From the NCBI GenBank assembly GCA_910579865.1, contig CAJTXA010000012.1, positions 69,405 through 133,404 of the forward strand: a DNA stretch of 64,000 nt, written 5' to 3'. The translations under genes and the position numbers were made by a program. Below are positions 44,388-52,575 of the stretch, piece by piece. The notes below the pieces were generated by a model. It did no database searches. It was given only the letters and a program-made list of their open reading frames with translations, and was not told the DNA's origin. Every line of letters starts with the position of its first letter. Position 1 is the stretch's first letter. This DNA is from an uncultured Lachnospiraceae bacterium (GTDB taxonomy: Bacteria > Bacillota > Clostridia > Lachnospirales > Lachnospiraceae).

Positions 44388-45893
44388 TTAATACCGTTTA
44401 ATTTTCTTAGAAGGTGTTTTTTCAAATTCTGTCTCTCTTACAGTCAACCGATAAATCTTTTTATAAGCTACTGCTTTTTGATTATATTCGTCAATTAACT
44501 GCTGTAATGTACCTTGTATATCTGAAATTTCTTTTTTCTTTATATATTCATAATCTGGAAAAATTTCAGCCTCAATCACACCATCTTTTTCTCGAACTAA
44601 AACTTCTTGTACAATTCGATTCTCGCCAAGTTTATTTTCTAACTCCTCTGGTGAAACATTTTCCCCATTTTTTGTAATAATTAAATTCTTCTTTCTTCCT
44701 GTTAAAAACACAAAACCCTCTTGATCTACATAGCCTAAATCCCCTGTTTTTAACCATCCATCTTCCAATGTTTCTGCTGTTTCATCTGGCATCTTATAGT
44801 ATCCAAGCATAACACTGCTGCCACGAACCCAAATCTCCGAATCTACTACCTTCGCTTCACAATTTGGAATCAACTGTCCAACTGACTCCTTTTTAATATT
44901 CCAACTAAGGCTAGTACTAATCACAGGAGCACATTCTGTCATTCCATATCCTTGCAATATTGTAATCCCATAACTATTAAACAAATCAATATAAGCTGGA
45001 TTTAAATAAGCTCCGCCACTACAAATCGTATGTAGTTGTTCTCCAAATACTTCTTTCTTTACCACTTCCTTTGGTAATCCAGCTACTTCCTCTAATTTTT
45101 TAGCAAAGGTTTCAATCATAAGAGGTACCATTAAAATCATATTTGGTTGAAATAACTTTATATTTTTTGCTACACGCAATAATGAATCATTTATACAAAT
45201 CACACTGCCAAGCGAAAGCCCTTTTAAAATATCCATACTAAGACAATAAGCATGATGAATTGGAAGTACAGAAAGCACTACTGTCCGAGGTGGGATCTTC
45301 ATATCTAAACAAGTTGCATCCTCAGCTAAATTCCGATGAGTCAGCATAACTCCTTTGCTTTTTCCAGTTGTTCCAGAAGTAAACATAATTGTAGCCAAAC
45401 TATCTGGATTCAAAGCCGAAGTATACTTTCCTTTATATTGAACGAAAAGTTGGGAAAGCGAAAGAATCTCCTCATCACTTTCTTCCTTTTGCATAGAAAT
45501 AATATACTTTAATTTTGGACATTCCTTTTTTGCAATTGCTATCACATCCAAACGTATTTCATCAATTACTAATACAGTGACATCTGCCCGATCGATCAGT
45601 TCACACATCTCTACTGCTGGAAGGGAAACATCTAGTGGAACAGCTACACTTCCACTATTTACTGTGCCAAAATATGCAACTAACCAGGCATATGATGTCA
45701 TTCCAGTTATCGCAATATGGTTTCCCTGCTCTTTTAGTCCCTGCAAAATACAAGAAAAACTTTCACTGTCTTCTTTTAGCTGTGTATAGGACTTTGTTTC
45801 AATCGTATCCCTTCCTATTTTATAACGAATAGCATCCTCTGGTCCATATAATGCTTCAGAATCTACCAAAATATCACGAATTGTACTTGCCAT
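44388..45893 (-). CDS. free-standing acyl/aminoacyl-AMP ligase
   Basis: 501 aa ANL-superfamily adenylating enzyme. ATP loop TSGTTGKSKGVML, YGMTECAP, TGDLGY and the C-terminal catalytic Lys in TPSKKIKRY. It activates a carboxylic acid as AMP ester and would load it on CoA or, more likely from context, on the adjacent carrier protein. Substrate unknown; LPIHHAYCL resembles fatty-acid-type ligases. The ATG at 45893 follows AGGGAGG; the longer frame to 46007 overlaps upstream non-coding bases. Last gene of the 48964-44388 operon. Confidence 0.9.
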   Translation of the reverse strand: MASTIRDILVDSEALYGPEDAIRYKIGRDTIETKSYTQLKEDSESFSCILQGLKEQGNHIAITGMTSYAWLVAYFGTVNSGSVAVPLDVSLPAVEMCELIDRADVTVLVIDEIRLDVIAIAKKECPKLKYIISMQKEESDEEILSLSQLFVQYKGKYTSALNPDSLATIMFTSGTTGKSKGVMLTHRNLAEDATCLDMKIPPRTVVLSVLPIHHAYCLSMDILKGLSLGSVICINDSLLRVAKNIKLFQPNMILMVPLMIETFAKKLEEVAGLPKEVVKKEVFGEQLHTICSGGAYLNPAYIDLFNSYGITILQGYGMTECAPVISTSLSWNIKKESVGQLIPNCEAKVVDSEIWVRGSSVMLGYYKMPDETAETLEDGWLKTGDLGYVDQEGFVFLTGRKKNLIITKNGENVSPEELENKLGENRIVQEVLVREKDGVIEAEIFPDYEYIKKKEISDIQGTLQQLIDEYNQKAVAYKKIYRLTVRETEFEKTPSKKIKRY

Positions 45894-45933
45894 TGCACTG
45901 TCCTCCCTATCTTTCCAAATAAAACAATTGTTC

Positions 45934-46161
45934 TTAACCAGAAATTTTTTCCAAATACTCAACGGCTTCTTGAACAGTTCGAATATTCGCTGCTTCTTTC
46001 TGATCAATCTCTACATCAAACTCCTCCTCTAATTCTCCTAACATGCTCATAAAGTCAAATGACGTAAATCCTAAATCCTCCATAAAGCGAGATTCTGGAA
46101 CAATTTGTCCTGCTTCTACTTCTACATAATTTCCAATCAACTCTACTAATTTTTCAAACAT
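45934..46161 (-). CDS. acyl/peptidyl carrier protein
   Basis: 75 aa acidic helical carrier. The phosphopantetheine site is Ser34 in DLGFTSFDFMSML (TS in place of the common DS). It would carry the thioester intermediate between the AMP ligase and the condensation protein on either side. The ribosome binding site AAAGGG is 13 bases from the ATG, which is long. Confidence 0.9.
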   Translation of the reverse strand: MFEKLVELIGNYVEVEAGQIVPESRFMEDLGFTSFDFMSMLGELEEEFDVEIDQKEAANIRTVQEAVEYLEKISG

Positions 46162-46209
46162 AATCGTAATAACCCTTTCTTTTCCTTATCTTTCTTATAC
46201 TAATTTTAA

Positions 46210-47610
46210 TTACACCAATTTAATAATTTCTCCTATTGTAAGATTTGGTTTTTCAATCCCCTTAAACATAATCTTACAAATATAATAATAAAAGAATTCC
46301 AATTTTTCTCTAGAAATCGCCTTAATCTGATGTTCAAAATTAAAATCAAGTCCATTATCCTCTGGACGATGCATTACTGTAAGATACATTGCTTGTGTAG
46401 TTGCACCATTTGGATACCATTTTGTTTTATAATGGATATCACCTAATTTATCCAAACCTTTTTCTTTTAAAGTCATTGGCTGATAAGTTAAAGACATCGG
46501 TTCATAGGTCTGTCCTGGTTTTGTAGGATATGTCTTTGCTCGGTGTGTAAAATATGCAACAGGATCATAATTTGCATGACGAAACAATTCATTTTGCATA
46601 TCTCTAATTTCATAAATTCCTTCTAAAAATGTCTTTTCTTCACCAATGATTGTTCGAAGAGGAAAAGAATGAATTCTTGTTCCACCTGATTTCTTTTCCT
46701 TTAAAGTCGCCCTCCGTGCAATCGCTGTATTGATAGAAACATCGTCATTTCCATTCATCTTTTGGAAATAAGTACGTAATCCCATTAATAAAAGACAAGC
46801 CAAAGAAATATGATATTCTTCACAAAAATCCATCAAGCGTCTTGTTGGCTCTTCTTCTAAATGAAAAATATCCAATTCAGAATCTACACTATCTGTTGCG
46901 TTAATTGCTGCCCGCAAATTTGGATTTTTATCTCTTTTTCTCTCTTCCTCTAGTTTCTTAGAACCATCAACCCCATTGTAAATTGGCTCCGACTGTTCAA
47001 TCAACTTTTCAAAAAATTCTGTATCTTTTTCCTTTGCCCTTGAGCCTTCCTCATAAGCTAAATCCTTTTGTAGCTGTTCAATATAGGAAGCCATTTCTTT
47101 TGGATATGCAACTCCCTCATACTTTGCATTACTATAAATCTCAATAATATCTTTCATAAAACAAATTAAAGATTGTGCATCCATTGTTAAATGATCAACC
47201 AATAGATAAACTCCGCTAAATCCATCACAAGTTTTAATCATTACTATTCGATTTTGAGGTTTATCATGATGATCGAAAGGAACTTCTGTCCAACTTCTCA
47301 TTGTCGCTTCTGCTTCTTCCATTGACTGATTTGAAAAATCCACAAATTCAATTTCTCTTTCTTCCTCTTTTACTACATATTGATACCAGTTTCCTTCCTT
47401 ATCTTCTGTAAAGCGAAGCCGCATGGACTCACATCGTTCATATGCTTTATAAATCGCCTGTCTTAATACATCCCAGTCCAATTCCACCTCAATTGTTAAA
47501 CTGGTTCCAATATTTAATACCTGTTTTTTTGGACAAAAATTCAAATAATAAAAATGAAATTTCTGTGCTGCAGTTAATGGATATACTTTATATCCCTTTC
47601 TTGTCTTCAT
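46210..47610 (-). CDS. stand-alone NRPS condensation-domain protein
   Basis: 466 aa, about one condensation domain. N-terminal YPLTAAQKFHFYY, and the active-site segment LLVDHLTMDAQSL, corresponding to HHxxxDG, with His140 and Asp144 kept, the first His replaced by Asp and Gly by Ala. The C-terminal bridge region follows. Such proteins join an acyl or aminoacyl thioester to an amine or alcohol. The ATG at 47610 (MKTRKGYKVY) has GGAGAGG before it; an ATG 15 bases upstream lies inside that site. No adenylation or carrier domain is fused. Confidence 0.85.
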   Translation of the reverse strand: MKTRKGYKVYPLTAAQKFHFYYLNFCPKKQVLNIGTSLTIEVELDWDVLRQAIYKAYERCESMRLRFTEDKEGNWYQYVVKEEEREIEFVDFSNQSMEEAEATMRSWTEVPFDHHDKPQNRIVMIKTCDGFSGVYLLVDHLTMDAQSLICFMKDIIEIYSNAKYEGVAYPKEMASYIEQLQKDLAYEEGSRAKEKDTEFFEKLIEQSEPIYNGVDGSKKLEEERKRDKNPNLRAAINATDSVDSELDIFHLEEEPTRRLMDFCEEYHISLACLLLMGLRTYFQKMNGNDDVSINTAIARRATLKEKKSGGTRIHSFPLRTIIGEEKTFLEGIYEIRDMQNELFRHANYDPVAYFTHRAKTYPTKPGQTYEPMSLTYQPMTLKEKGLDKLGDIHYKTKWYPNGATTQAMYLTVMHRPEDNGLDFNFEHQIKAISREKLEFFYYYICKIMFKGIEKPNLTIGEIIKLV

Positions 47611-47654
47611 AATCTTCCTCTCCATTTCTATCGAACTTTCTTTTATTTATTATC

Positions 47655-48596
47655 CTAATCAATTACCTTATCTATTAATTTATTTAACGCCTGCTCATAA
47701 GCCTCCATATCTTTATAATAACTCTCTGCATGAGCTGCACCTTTGACAATCAATTTTGTTTTTTGTGAGGCACAATTTTTATAAATCTCTTCACACATCT
47801 TGGATGGTACAAATGTATCTGCATCTCCATGAATCAATAAGATTGGAATATTTGCCTTTCTTACTTCTCTTTTTGCATTACATTCATCCATTCCATAACC
47901 CGCCTTCTTTTGATTTATCCAATCTGTAATAGGAATTAATGGATACGCAGGTAAATGATACATACTATGCAAAACATGAGTAAAGACTTCTTTTGGTGAA
48001 GTAAAACCACAATCTGATACAATTCCTTTTACTTGTTCTGGCAGCTTCAATCCACTTGCCATCAAGACTGTGGCGCCTCCCATAGAAATTCCATGTAAAA
48101 GTATCTGAACATCTTCTCCACACTGCTTTATTACCCAATGAATCCAACGAAGTGCATCTTTTCTATCTAAACAGCCAAACCCAATATATTCTCCTTCACT
48201 TTTTCCATGTGCTCTTGCATCTGGATGCAGCATACTATACCCACGTTTTCTATAATAATCAGAAATTCCTATAAAATCACTCATCCCATGGCTAGTATAT
48301 CCATGAAAGCAAATTACTACTTTTTTTTGCTCCTTACCTGGAAAATAAGTAGCATGAAGCTTTAATCCATCTTCTGACTGTATTGAAATCTCCTTATGTG
48401 GTTGTGCTAACAGACTTTCCTTTCGAGCCTGAATCAATTCCATATACTGGTTCCAATCTGTTCCTGCCATTTTTATTGTTCGTTCCACTTTTGCATTATT
48501 TCGTTTCATTGTACGTTGATAAAAATAAACAGCCTCTCCTATCTGTGCTGTAGCAAGAATACCTGCTAAAGCCGTCATTTTCCCCAATTTACTCAT
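47655..48596 (-). CDS. membrane-anchored alpha/beta hydrolase
   Basis: 313 aa. N-terminal membrane segment (about 7-26), then the hydrolase fold: oxyanion HGYTSHG, nucleophile Ser171 in LHGISMGG, Asp near 258 (IHGDADTF) and His289 (GAAHAES). It may release or transfer the product of the neighbouring thioester system, or act on lipid. The ATG at 48596 follows GGAAGGAGG. Second gene of the operon. Confidence 0.88.
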   Translation of the reverse strand: MSKLGKMTALAGILATAQIGEAVYFYQRTMKRNNAKVERTIKMAGTDWNQYMELIQARKESLLAQPHKEISIQSEDGLKLHATYFPGKEQKKVVICFHGYTSHGMSDFIGISDYYRKRGYSMLHPDARAHGKSEGEYIGFGCLDRKDALRWIHWVIKQCGEDVQILLHGISMGGATVLMASGLKLPEQVKGIVSDCGFTSPKEVFTHVLHSMYHLPAYPLIPITDWINQKKAGYGMDECNAKREVRKANIPILLIHGDADTFVPSKMCEEIYKNCASQKTKLIVKGAAHAESYYKDMEAYEQALNKLIDKVID

Positions 48597-48631
48597 AAGA
48601 AATGCCTCCTTCCCCATATAAATAACAACTT

Positions 48632-48964
48632 CTATTTCTTCTTACTAGCAATAAATTCTTTTAACTTTAATGCCTTTTCAATATTTCCCTCTACCTTTAG
48701 CTTTTGTAAAGTAACTGCCAAAATTGGATCTAATTTACCAGAAGCTATCTTCATTAATACTTCAGCAGAAGCAGTAAACATCGCATCCCGATCATAGTAC
48801 TCATATGGTTCTACATATAACTTTCCCTCTTTTACTTCCACATAAAAAATACCACCTGCTTCTCCTTCAATATTAAATTGATATGCCAGATGCTCTGTAA
48901 TATCGCTTACATCCGCATCCATAAATTTTCCCTTTACCTCTGCAAAAAAATCTGCATATGTCAT
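48632..48964 (-). CDS. SCP2 sterol-carrier-like lipid-binding protein
   Basis: 110 aa. The SCP2-type pattern is visible: FNIEGEAGGIFYVEVKEGKL, then TASAEVLMKIASGKLDPILAVTLQKLKVEGN. The family binds acyl-CoA or other hydrophobic ligands. First gene of the operon; start ATG at 48964 after AAGGAG, and the longer frame to 49066 runs through the promoter and operators, so it is rejected. It suggests a lipid-like substrate for this pathway. Confidence 0.85.
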   Translation of the reverse strand: MTYADFFAEVKGKFMDADVSDITEHLAYQFNIEGEAGGIFYVEVKEGKLYVEPYEYYDRDAMFTASAEVLMKIASGKLDPILAVTLQKLKVEGNIEKALKLKEFIASKKK

Positions 48965-48994
48965 ATCTAAATTCTCCTTTATCATTTTTATTTT

Positions 48995-49007
48995 CGACCG
49001 ATGGTCG
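48995..49007. promoter_or_regulatory. operator-like palindrome, downstream copy
   Basis: CGACCGATGGTCG: perfect 5-bp arms around GAT. It sits about 10-25 bases after the predicted transcription start of the SCP2 operon. Probable TetR-family site. Confidence 0.7.
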
Positions 49008-49022
49008 TATGTTCTAATAATT

Positions 49023-49051
49023 AAAATAACACTTTTTCGACTATCGGTCAA
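49023..49051 (-). promoter_or_regulatory. promoter of the SCP2/NRPS-like operon
   Basis: Minus strand TTGACC, 17 bases, TATTTT. The -35 lies inside the upstream operator copy, a layout expected for direct repression. Confidence 0.78.
49038..49050. promoter_or_regulatory. operator-like palindrome, -35 copy
   Basis: Minus strand TGACCGATAGTCG, the same motif as 48995-49007 with imperfect arms. It overlaps the -35 hexamer of the operon promoter. The divergent tetR gene is the obvious source of the repressor. Confidence 0.7.
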
Positions 49052-49108
49052 TATATTTTCCCCCAAAATTTTTTAAAATTTCTCTACTTTTTTATAAAAT
49101 TTCCCATC

Positions 49109-49148
49109 TTGCTTCCTTCTCAATTTCTGTTATAATAGTTCTATTATA
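49109..49148 (+). promoter_or_regulatory. tetR promoter with overlapping dyad
   Basis: TTGCTT, 16 bases, TATAAT with extended TG; the -10 is part of a perfect palindrome TATAATAG-TT-CTATTATA (49131-49148). This dyad differs from the GACCGAT sites. The remaining leader to 49272 shows nothing else recognisable. Confidence 0.6.
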
Positions 49149-49272
49149 GATGCATATTATTATTTTCCGGCAGCACAGTATAGGTTTTCCAAAAGCTGCT
49201 TCTCTTATCCAGCAACTGATGGCCTTCACTGTTTCTGCATTATTTTGGAAATAAAACAGAAAGGTGGTAATT

Positions 49273-49899
49273 ATGCCAAATCAGTTAAAATACAATCAAA
49301 TCCTAGATGCGCTTCAGACATTACTAGAAAATAAAAACATCCAGACTATTTCCGTCAGTGAAATTGCGCAAACTGCAGGAATTGGAAAAGGAAGTATCTA
49401 TTATTACTTTCCCTCAAAAGAGGCGATACTGGAAGCACTTATCACACGCAGCTATGAAAAACCTTTAGAAACAGCAAAAAACTTGGCAAAGCAAACAAAT
49501 ATCTCACCATTTATTCGAATGGCGATGATCTTCCAGGCCTGTCGAAATTCTTCTTCTGAATTTCTCCGGCATGGCTCCTCTGCTTCCGCCATTAGTTCAC
49601 AGGAAAAAGCATACCTCCATCAAAAATATCTTTCCCATATGGTTTTAGAACTAAAACCAGCTCTTACTGCTATTATTACACAGGGAATTGAAACAGGAGA
49701 GATTCACTTTGATTATCCCTCTGCACTTGCTGAAATTGTATTAATTGTTCTATCTATCAAATTAGATAATACTTTAATTCCTTCTACCACAGAAGATATT
49801 GAGGAAACGATATTAGGACTAATTTCTCTATTAGAAAAAGGAACAGAAAATCCTCCTGGTTCTTTAAACTTTTTAACTACAATGGTAGAATCAATATAA
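49273..49899 (+). CDS. TetR-family transcriptional repressor
   Basis: 208 aa. HTH at about 25-50 (ISVSEIAQTAGIGKGSIYYYFPSKEAIL), a helical ligand domain after it. It is divergent from the SCP2/NRPS-like operon and likely binds the GACCGAT palindromes there. It also stands 22 bases before the OmpR-type regulator gene and may be co-transcribed with it. The ATG at 49273 is 9 bases after AAAGG; a GTG at 49264 overlaps that site. Confidence 0.88.
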   Translation: MPNQLKYNQILDALQTLLENKNIQTISVSEIAQTAGIGKGSIYYYFPSKEAILEALITRSYEKPLETAKNLAKQTNISPFIRMAMIFQACRNSSSEFLRHGSSASAISSQEKAYLHQKYLSHMVLELKPALTAIITQGIETGEIHFDYPSALAEIVLIVLSIKLDNTLIPSTTEDIEETILGLISLLEKGTENPPGSLNFLTTMVESI

Positions 49900-49921
49900 T
49901 AAATATAAAAAAAGGAAACCT

Positions 49922-50623
49922 ATGGAAGACTATCATATACTAATTGTGGAAGACGAAGAAGCCATTCTTCATTACCTAAAAGAAGCTCTTCTTCTTTCTG
50001 GCTATCAAATCTCTGCTGCCCAAACTTTAGAAGAGGCAAAAAAAATACTCTTTTGTAATCCTATCTCTACGCCAGATTTAATTTTATTAGATTTAAATTT
50101 GCCAGATGGAACAGGATTCTCTTTTTGTGAAACAATCTGTTCTAAGTATCAGATTCCAACTATCATTCTAACAGCATTAGATGAAGATGCAGATATTATT
50201 CGGGGCTTAGATTTAGGAGCTGATGATTATGTTACAAAACCATTTACACTTGCCGTTTTGCTTTCTCGAATAGCAGCCGTAATTCGGCGTTCCAAACAGA
50301 CTCCAAAAGAATCTGATATTTTGCGTTGTCAAGATATCACTCTTAATAGAAAAGATATTTCTGTTACTTTTCAGGGAAATCCGATTGAACTAACGGCTGG
50401 AGAGTACCGCCTTTTAGAATATCTATTAATTAATAAAAACCGTACTTTAACCAGAGATATGTTACTATCACACTTATGGGATGCAGAAGGCAAATATGTA
50501 AATGACAACACTCTTACTGTAATGATCAAACGACTGCGTAGTAAATTTATATTAGAATCAGGACAATTGATTAAAACAGTTCGTGGGATTGGCTATAAAT
50601 TGGAGGATACTTATGAAAACTAG
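49922..50623 (+). CDS. OmpR-family response regulator
   Basis: 233 aa: receiver (Asp in LLDLNLPDGTG, Lys in VTKPF) and winged-helix DNA-binding domain (ELTAGEYRLLEYLL, KTVRGIGYKL). It overlaps the kinase gene by 11 bases. With the ABC exporter downstream it looks like a BceRS/antimicrobial-peptide or envelope-stress unit, though the inducer is unknown. Confidence 0.93.
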   Translation: MEDYHILIVEDEEAILHYLKEALLLSGYQISAAQTLEEAKKILFCNPISTPDLILLDLNLPDGTGFSFCETICSKYQIPTIILTALDEDADIIRGLDLGADDYVTKPFTLAVLLSRIAAVIRRSKQTPKESDILRCQDITLNRKDISVTFQGNPIELTAGEYRLLEYLLINKNRTLTRDMLLSHLWDAEGKYVNDNTLTVMIKRLRSKFILESGQLIKTVRGIGYKLEDTYEN

Positions 50624-51776
50624 AAGCCAAATTAAATTAGGCTTTTTTATTCTTTTTTATTTTACTTGTTTTTTCTTGTTTTGTAGTTTGATCATTCGCT
50701 TCAATGAACGTCAATTCTATCGACGTATGGCAGCTGTTGTAGCAGAATCAGAAGAACCTTCTAACACTCTTTACGCTTTAAAAGAACCCTCTAAGGAAGC
50801 AATTTCTTCTGGAATTTCTATCTTAGAGCGTTATGGGTACGATGGCCATCTGCTGACTTGGAAAGAACGGGCCATTGTACTTCTTTTTGCTTTATCGACA
50901 ATCTGCCCTCTTTTTGCCATTTTGTTTTTTTCTCAATATAAACATACAAAATTTCGAATACAGGAATTAACAAAGTATCTAAAGCAAATTAACAGTGGAA
51001 CTTATCCATTACATCCTTATGAAACAGAAGACGAATTTTCTCTCTTAGAAGATGAAATTTATAAAACAGTTTCTGCTCTTAAGGAAAGCCACAATAAAGC
51101 CGTTTCTGCAAAAGAAAATCTAGCAAAAAATATGGCAGATATTTCTCATCAATTAAAAACTCCACTGACTTCTCTTTCTCTTATTGTAGAACTTATGCAA
51201 CAATATACAGAAAAACCAGAATTAAAGCAACTTACAGAACAAATGTTAAATCAAACGGATCATCTTCGTTCTCTAGTAATTTCCCTATTAAATCTCTCTC
51301 GAATGGATGCTGGTATATTACAATTTATCCCAAAAGAAATTATAATAGAGGAACTGCTTTTCTCTGCTGCTGAACCTATTTTACCTGTTTTAAAAGAAAA
51401 ACAGCAAACATTTCAAATGCAGGGAAATCTGGATTGTTCTCTATTTTGCGATATAGGATGGACGATAGAAGGAATTGGAAATATTTTAAAAAATTGCAGT
51501 GAACATACTCCAAATAAAGGTTCCATTCTTGTTTCTGTTTTTCAAAATCCAATCTATACAGAAATTCAAATTGAAGACAATGGAGAAGGATTTACACCTG
51601 TGGAGCTTCCTCATCTTTTTGAACGATTTTACAAAGGAAAACACAGTGCAAAAGACAGTATTGGAATTGGACTTGCACTTTCAAAATCTATTATTGAACG
51701 TCAAAATGGTGAAATACGAGCTGAAAATCGTATGGAAGGTGGTGCTCGATTTCGAATAAAATTTTATAAAATATAA
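50613..51776 (+). CDS. sensor histidine kinase, partner of the OmpR-type regulator
   Basis: 387 aa. Two membrane segments (about 8-27 and 85-108) with an extracellular loop of about 57 residues, then HAMP-like linker, HisKA (DISHQLKTPLTSLSL), and HATPase (NILKNCSEHTP, EDNGEGF, GIGLALSKS). Start ATG at 50613 follows TTGGAGG; the frame upstream to 50583 is inside the regulator gene. Confidence 0.92.
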   Translation: MKTRSQIKLGFFILFYFTCFFLFCSLIIRFNERQFYRRMAAVVAESEEPSNTLYALKEPSKEAISSGISILERYGYDGHLLTWKERAIVLLFALSTICPLFAILFFSQYKHTKFRIQELTKYLKQINSGTYPLHPYETEDEFSLLEDEIYKTVSALKESHNKAVSAKENLAKNMADISHQLKTPLTSLSLIVELMQQYTEKPELKQLTEQMLNQTDHLRSLVISLLNLSRMDAGILQFIPKEIIIEELLFSAAEPILPVLKEKQQTFQMQGNLDCSLFCDIGWTIEGIGNILKNCSEHTPNKGSILVSVFQNPIYTEIQIEDNGEGFTPVELPHLFERFYKGKHSAKDSIGIGLALSKSIIERQNGEIRAENRMEGGARFRIKFYKI

Positions 51777-51782
51777 AATTAT

Positions 51783-51819
51783 AAGCCAAATGTCACGAAA
51801 ATGTCATTTGGCTTTTTTA
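51783..51819 (+). terminator. terminator after the kinase gene
   Basis: 10-bp stem AAGCCAAATG/CATTTGGCTT followed by T tract. It separates the two-component genes from the ABC genes, so the latter may be separately controlled. Confidence 0.8.
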
Positions 51820-51874
51820 TAATAAAAAATAGAAATAAAAACCAATTATAATTTTTTAGGAAAGGATCGCTAAT

Positions 51875-52564
51875 ATGGAAATTTTACGATGCGAACAACT
51901 TACCAAAACATATGGTACCGGTCAAACAACGGTAAAAGCACTTGATCAAATTGATTTATCTTTAAAAAAAGGGGAGTTTACAGCCATTATTGGTACATCT
52001 GGTTCTGGAAAATCTACTTTACTTCATTTACTTGGCGGAGTAGATACTCCAACTTCTGGTAAAATTTTTATTGAAGATACCAATATTTCCAGTTTAAATG
52101 AAAAACAACTTTCCATCTTTCGAAGACGGAAAGTGGGACTAGTTTATCAATTTTATAACTTAATTCCCACCTTAGATGTACAACAAAATATTCTACTTCC
52201 TATGCTTTTAGATGGGCAAAAGCCAGACTTTGCCCATTTTCATGAATTGGTAGATATTCTTGGTCTTTCAAATCGTCTTTCTCATCTACCAAGTGAACTT
52301 TCTGGTGGGCAGCAGCAGCGTACTGCAATTGGAAGAGCATTAATCTATCGTCCTGCTCTTTTACTTGCAGATGAACCTACTGGAAATCTAGATCGAAAAA
52401 ATTCGGAAGAAATTCTTAGCTTATTAAAACTCTCAAATAAACGTTATAAACAAACCATACTTCTTATTACTCATGATGAAAAAATTGCACTCGAAGCAGA
52501 TCGTATTATTACTATGGAAGATGGAAAAATTTTATCCGATGAATCCCATCTTAAAGACCTTTAG
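51875..52564 (+). CDS. ABC transporter ATP-binding protein (FtsX-type exporter)
   Basis: 229 aa. Walker A GTSGSGKSTLLHL, signature LSGGQQQR, Walker B LLADEPTGNLD and His switch ITHDE. Typical of LolD/MacB/BceA-like ATPases that pair with FtsX permeases, here the next gene 11 bases downstream. AGGAAAGGAT precedes the ATG. Confidence 0.94.
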   Translation: MEILRCEQLTKTYGTGQTTVKALDQIDLSLKKGEFTAIIGTSGSGKSTLLHLLGGVDTPTSGKIFIEDTNISSLNEKQLSIFRRRKVGLVYQFYNLIPTLDVQQNILLPMLLDGQKPDFAHFHELVDILGLSNRLSHLPSELSGGQQQRTAIGRALIYRPALLLADEPTGNLDRKNSEEILSLLKLSNKRYKQTILLITHDEKIALEADRIITMEDGKILSDESHLKDL

Positions 52565-52575
52565 GAGGTGAAAAA

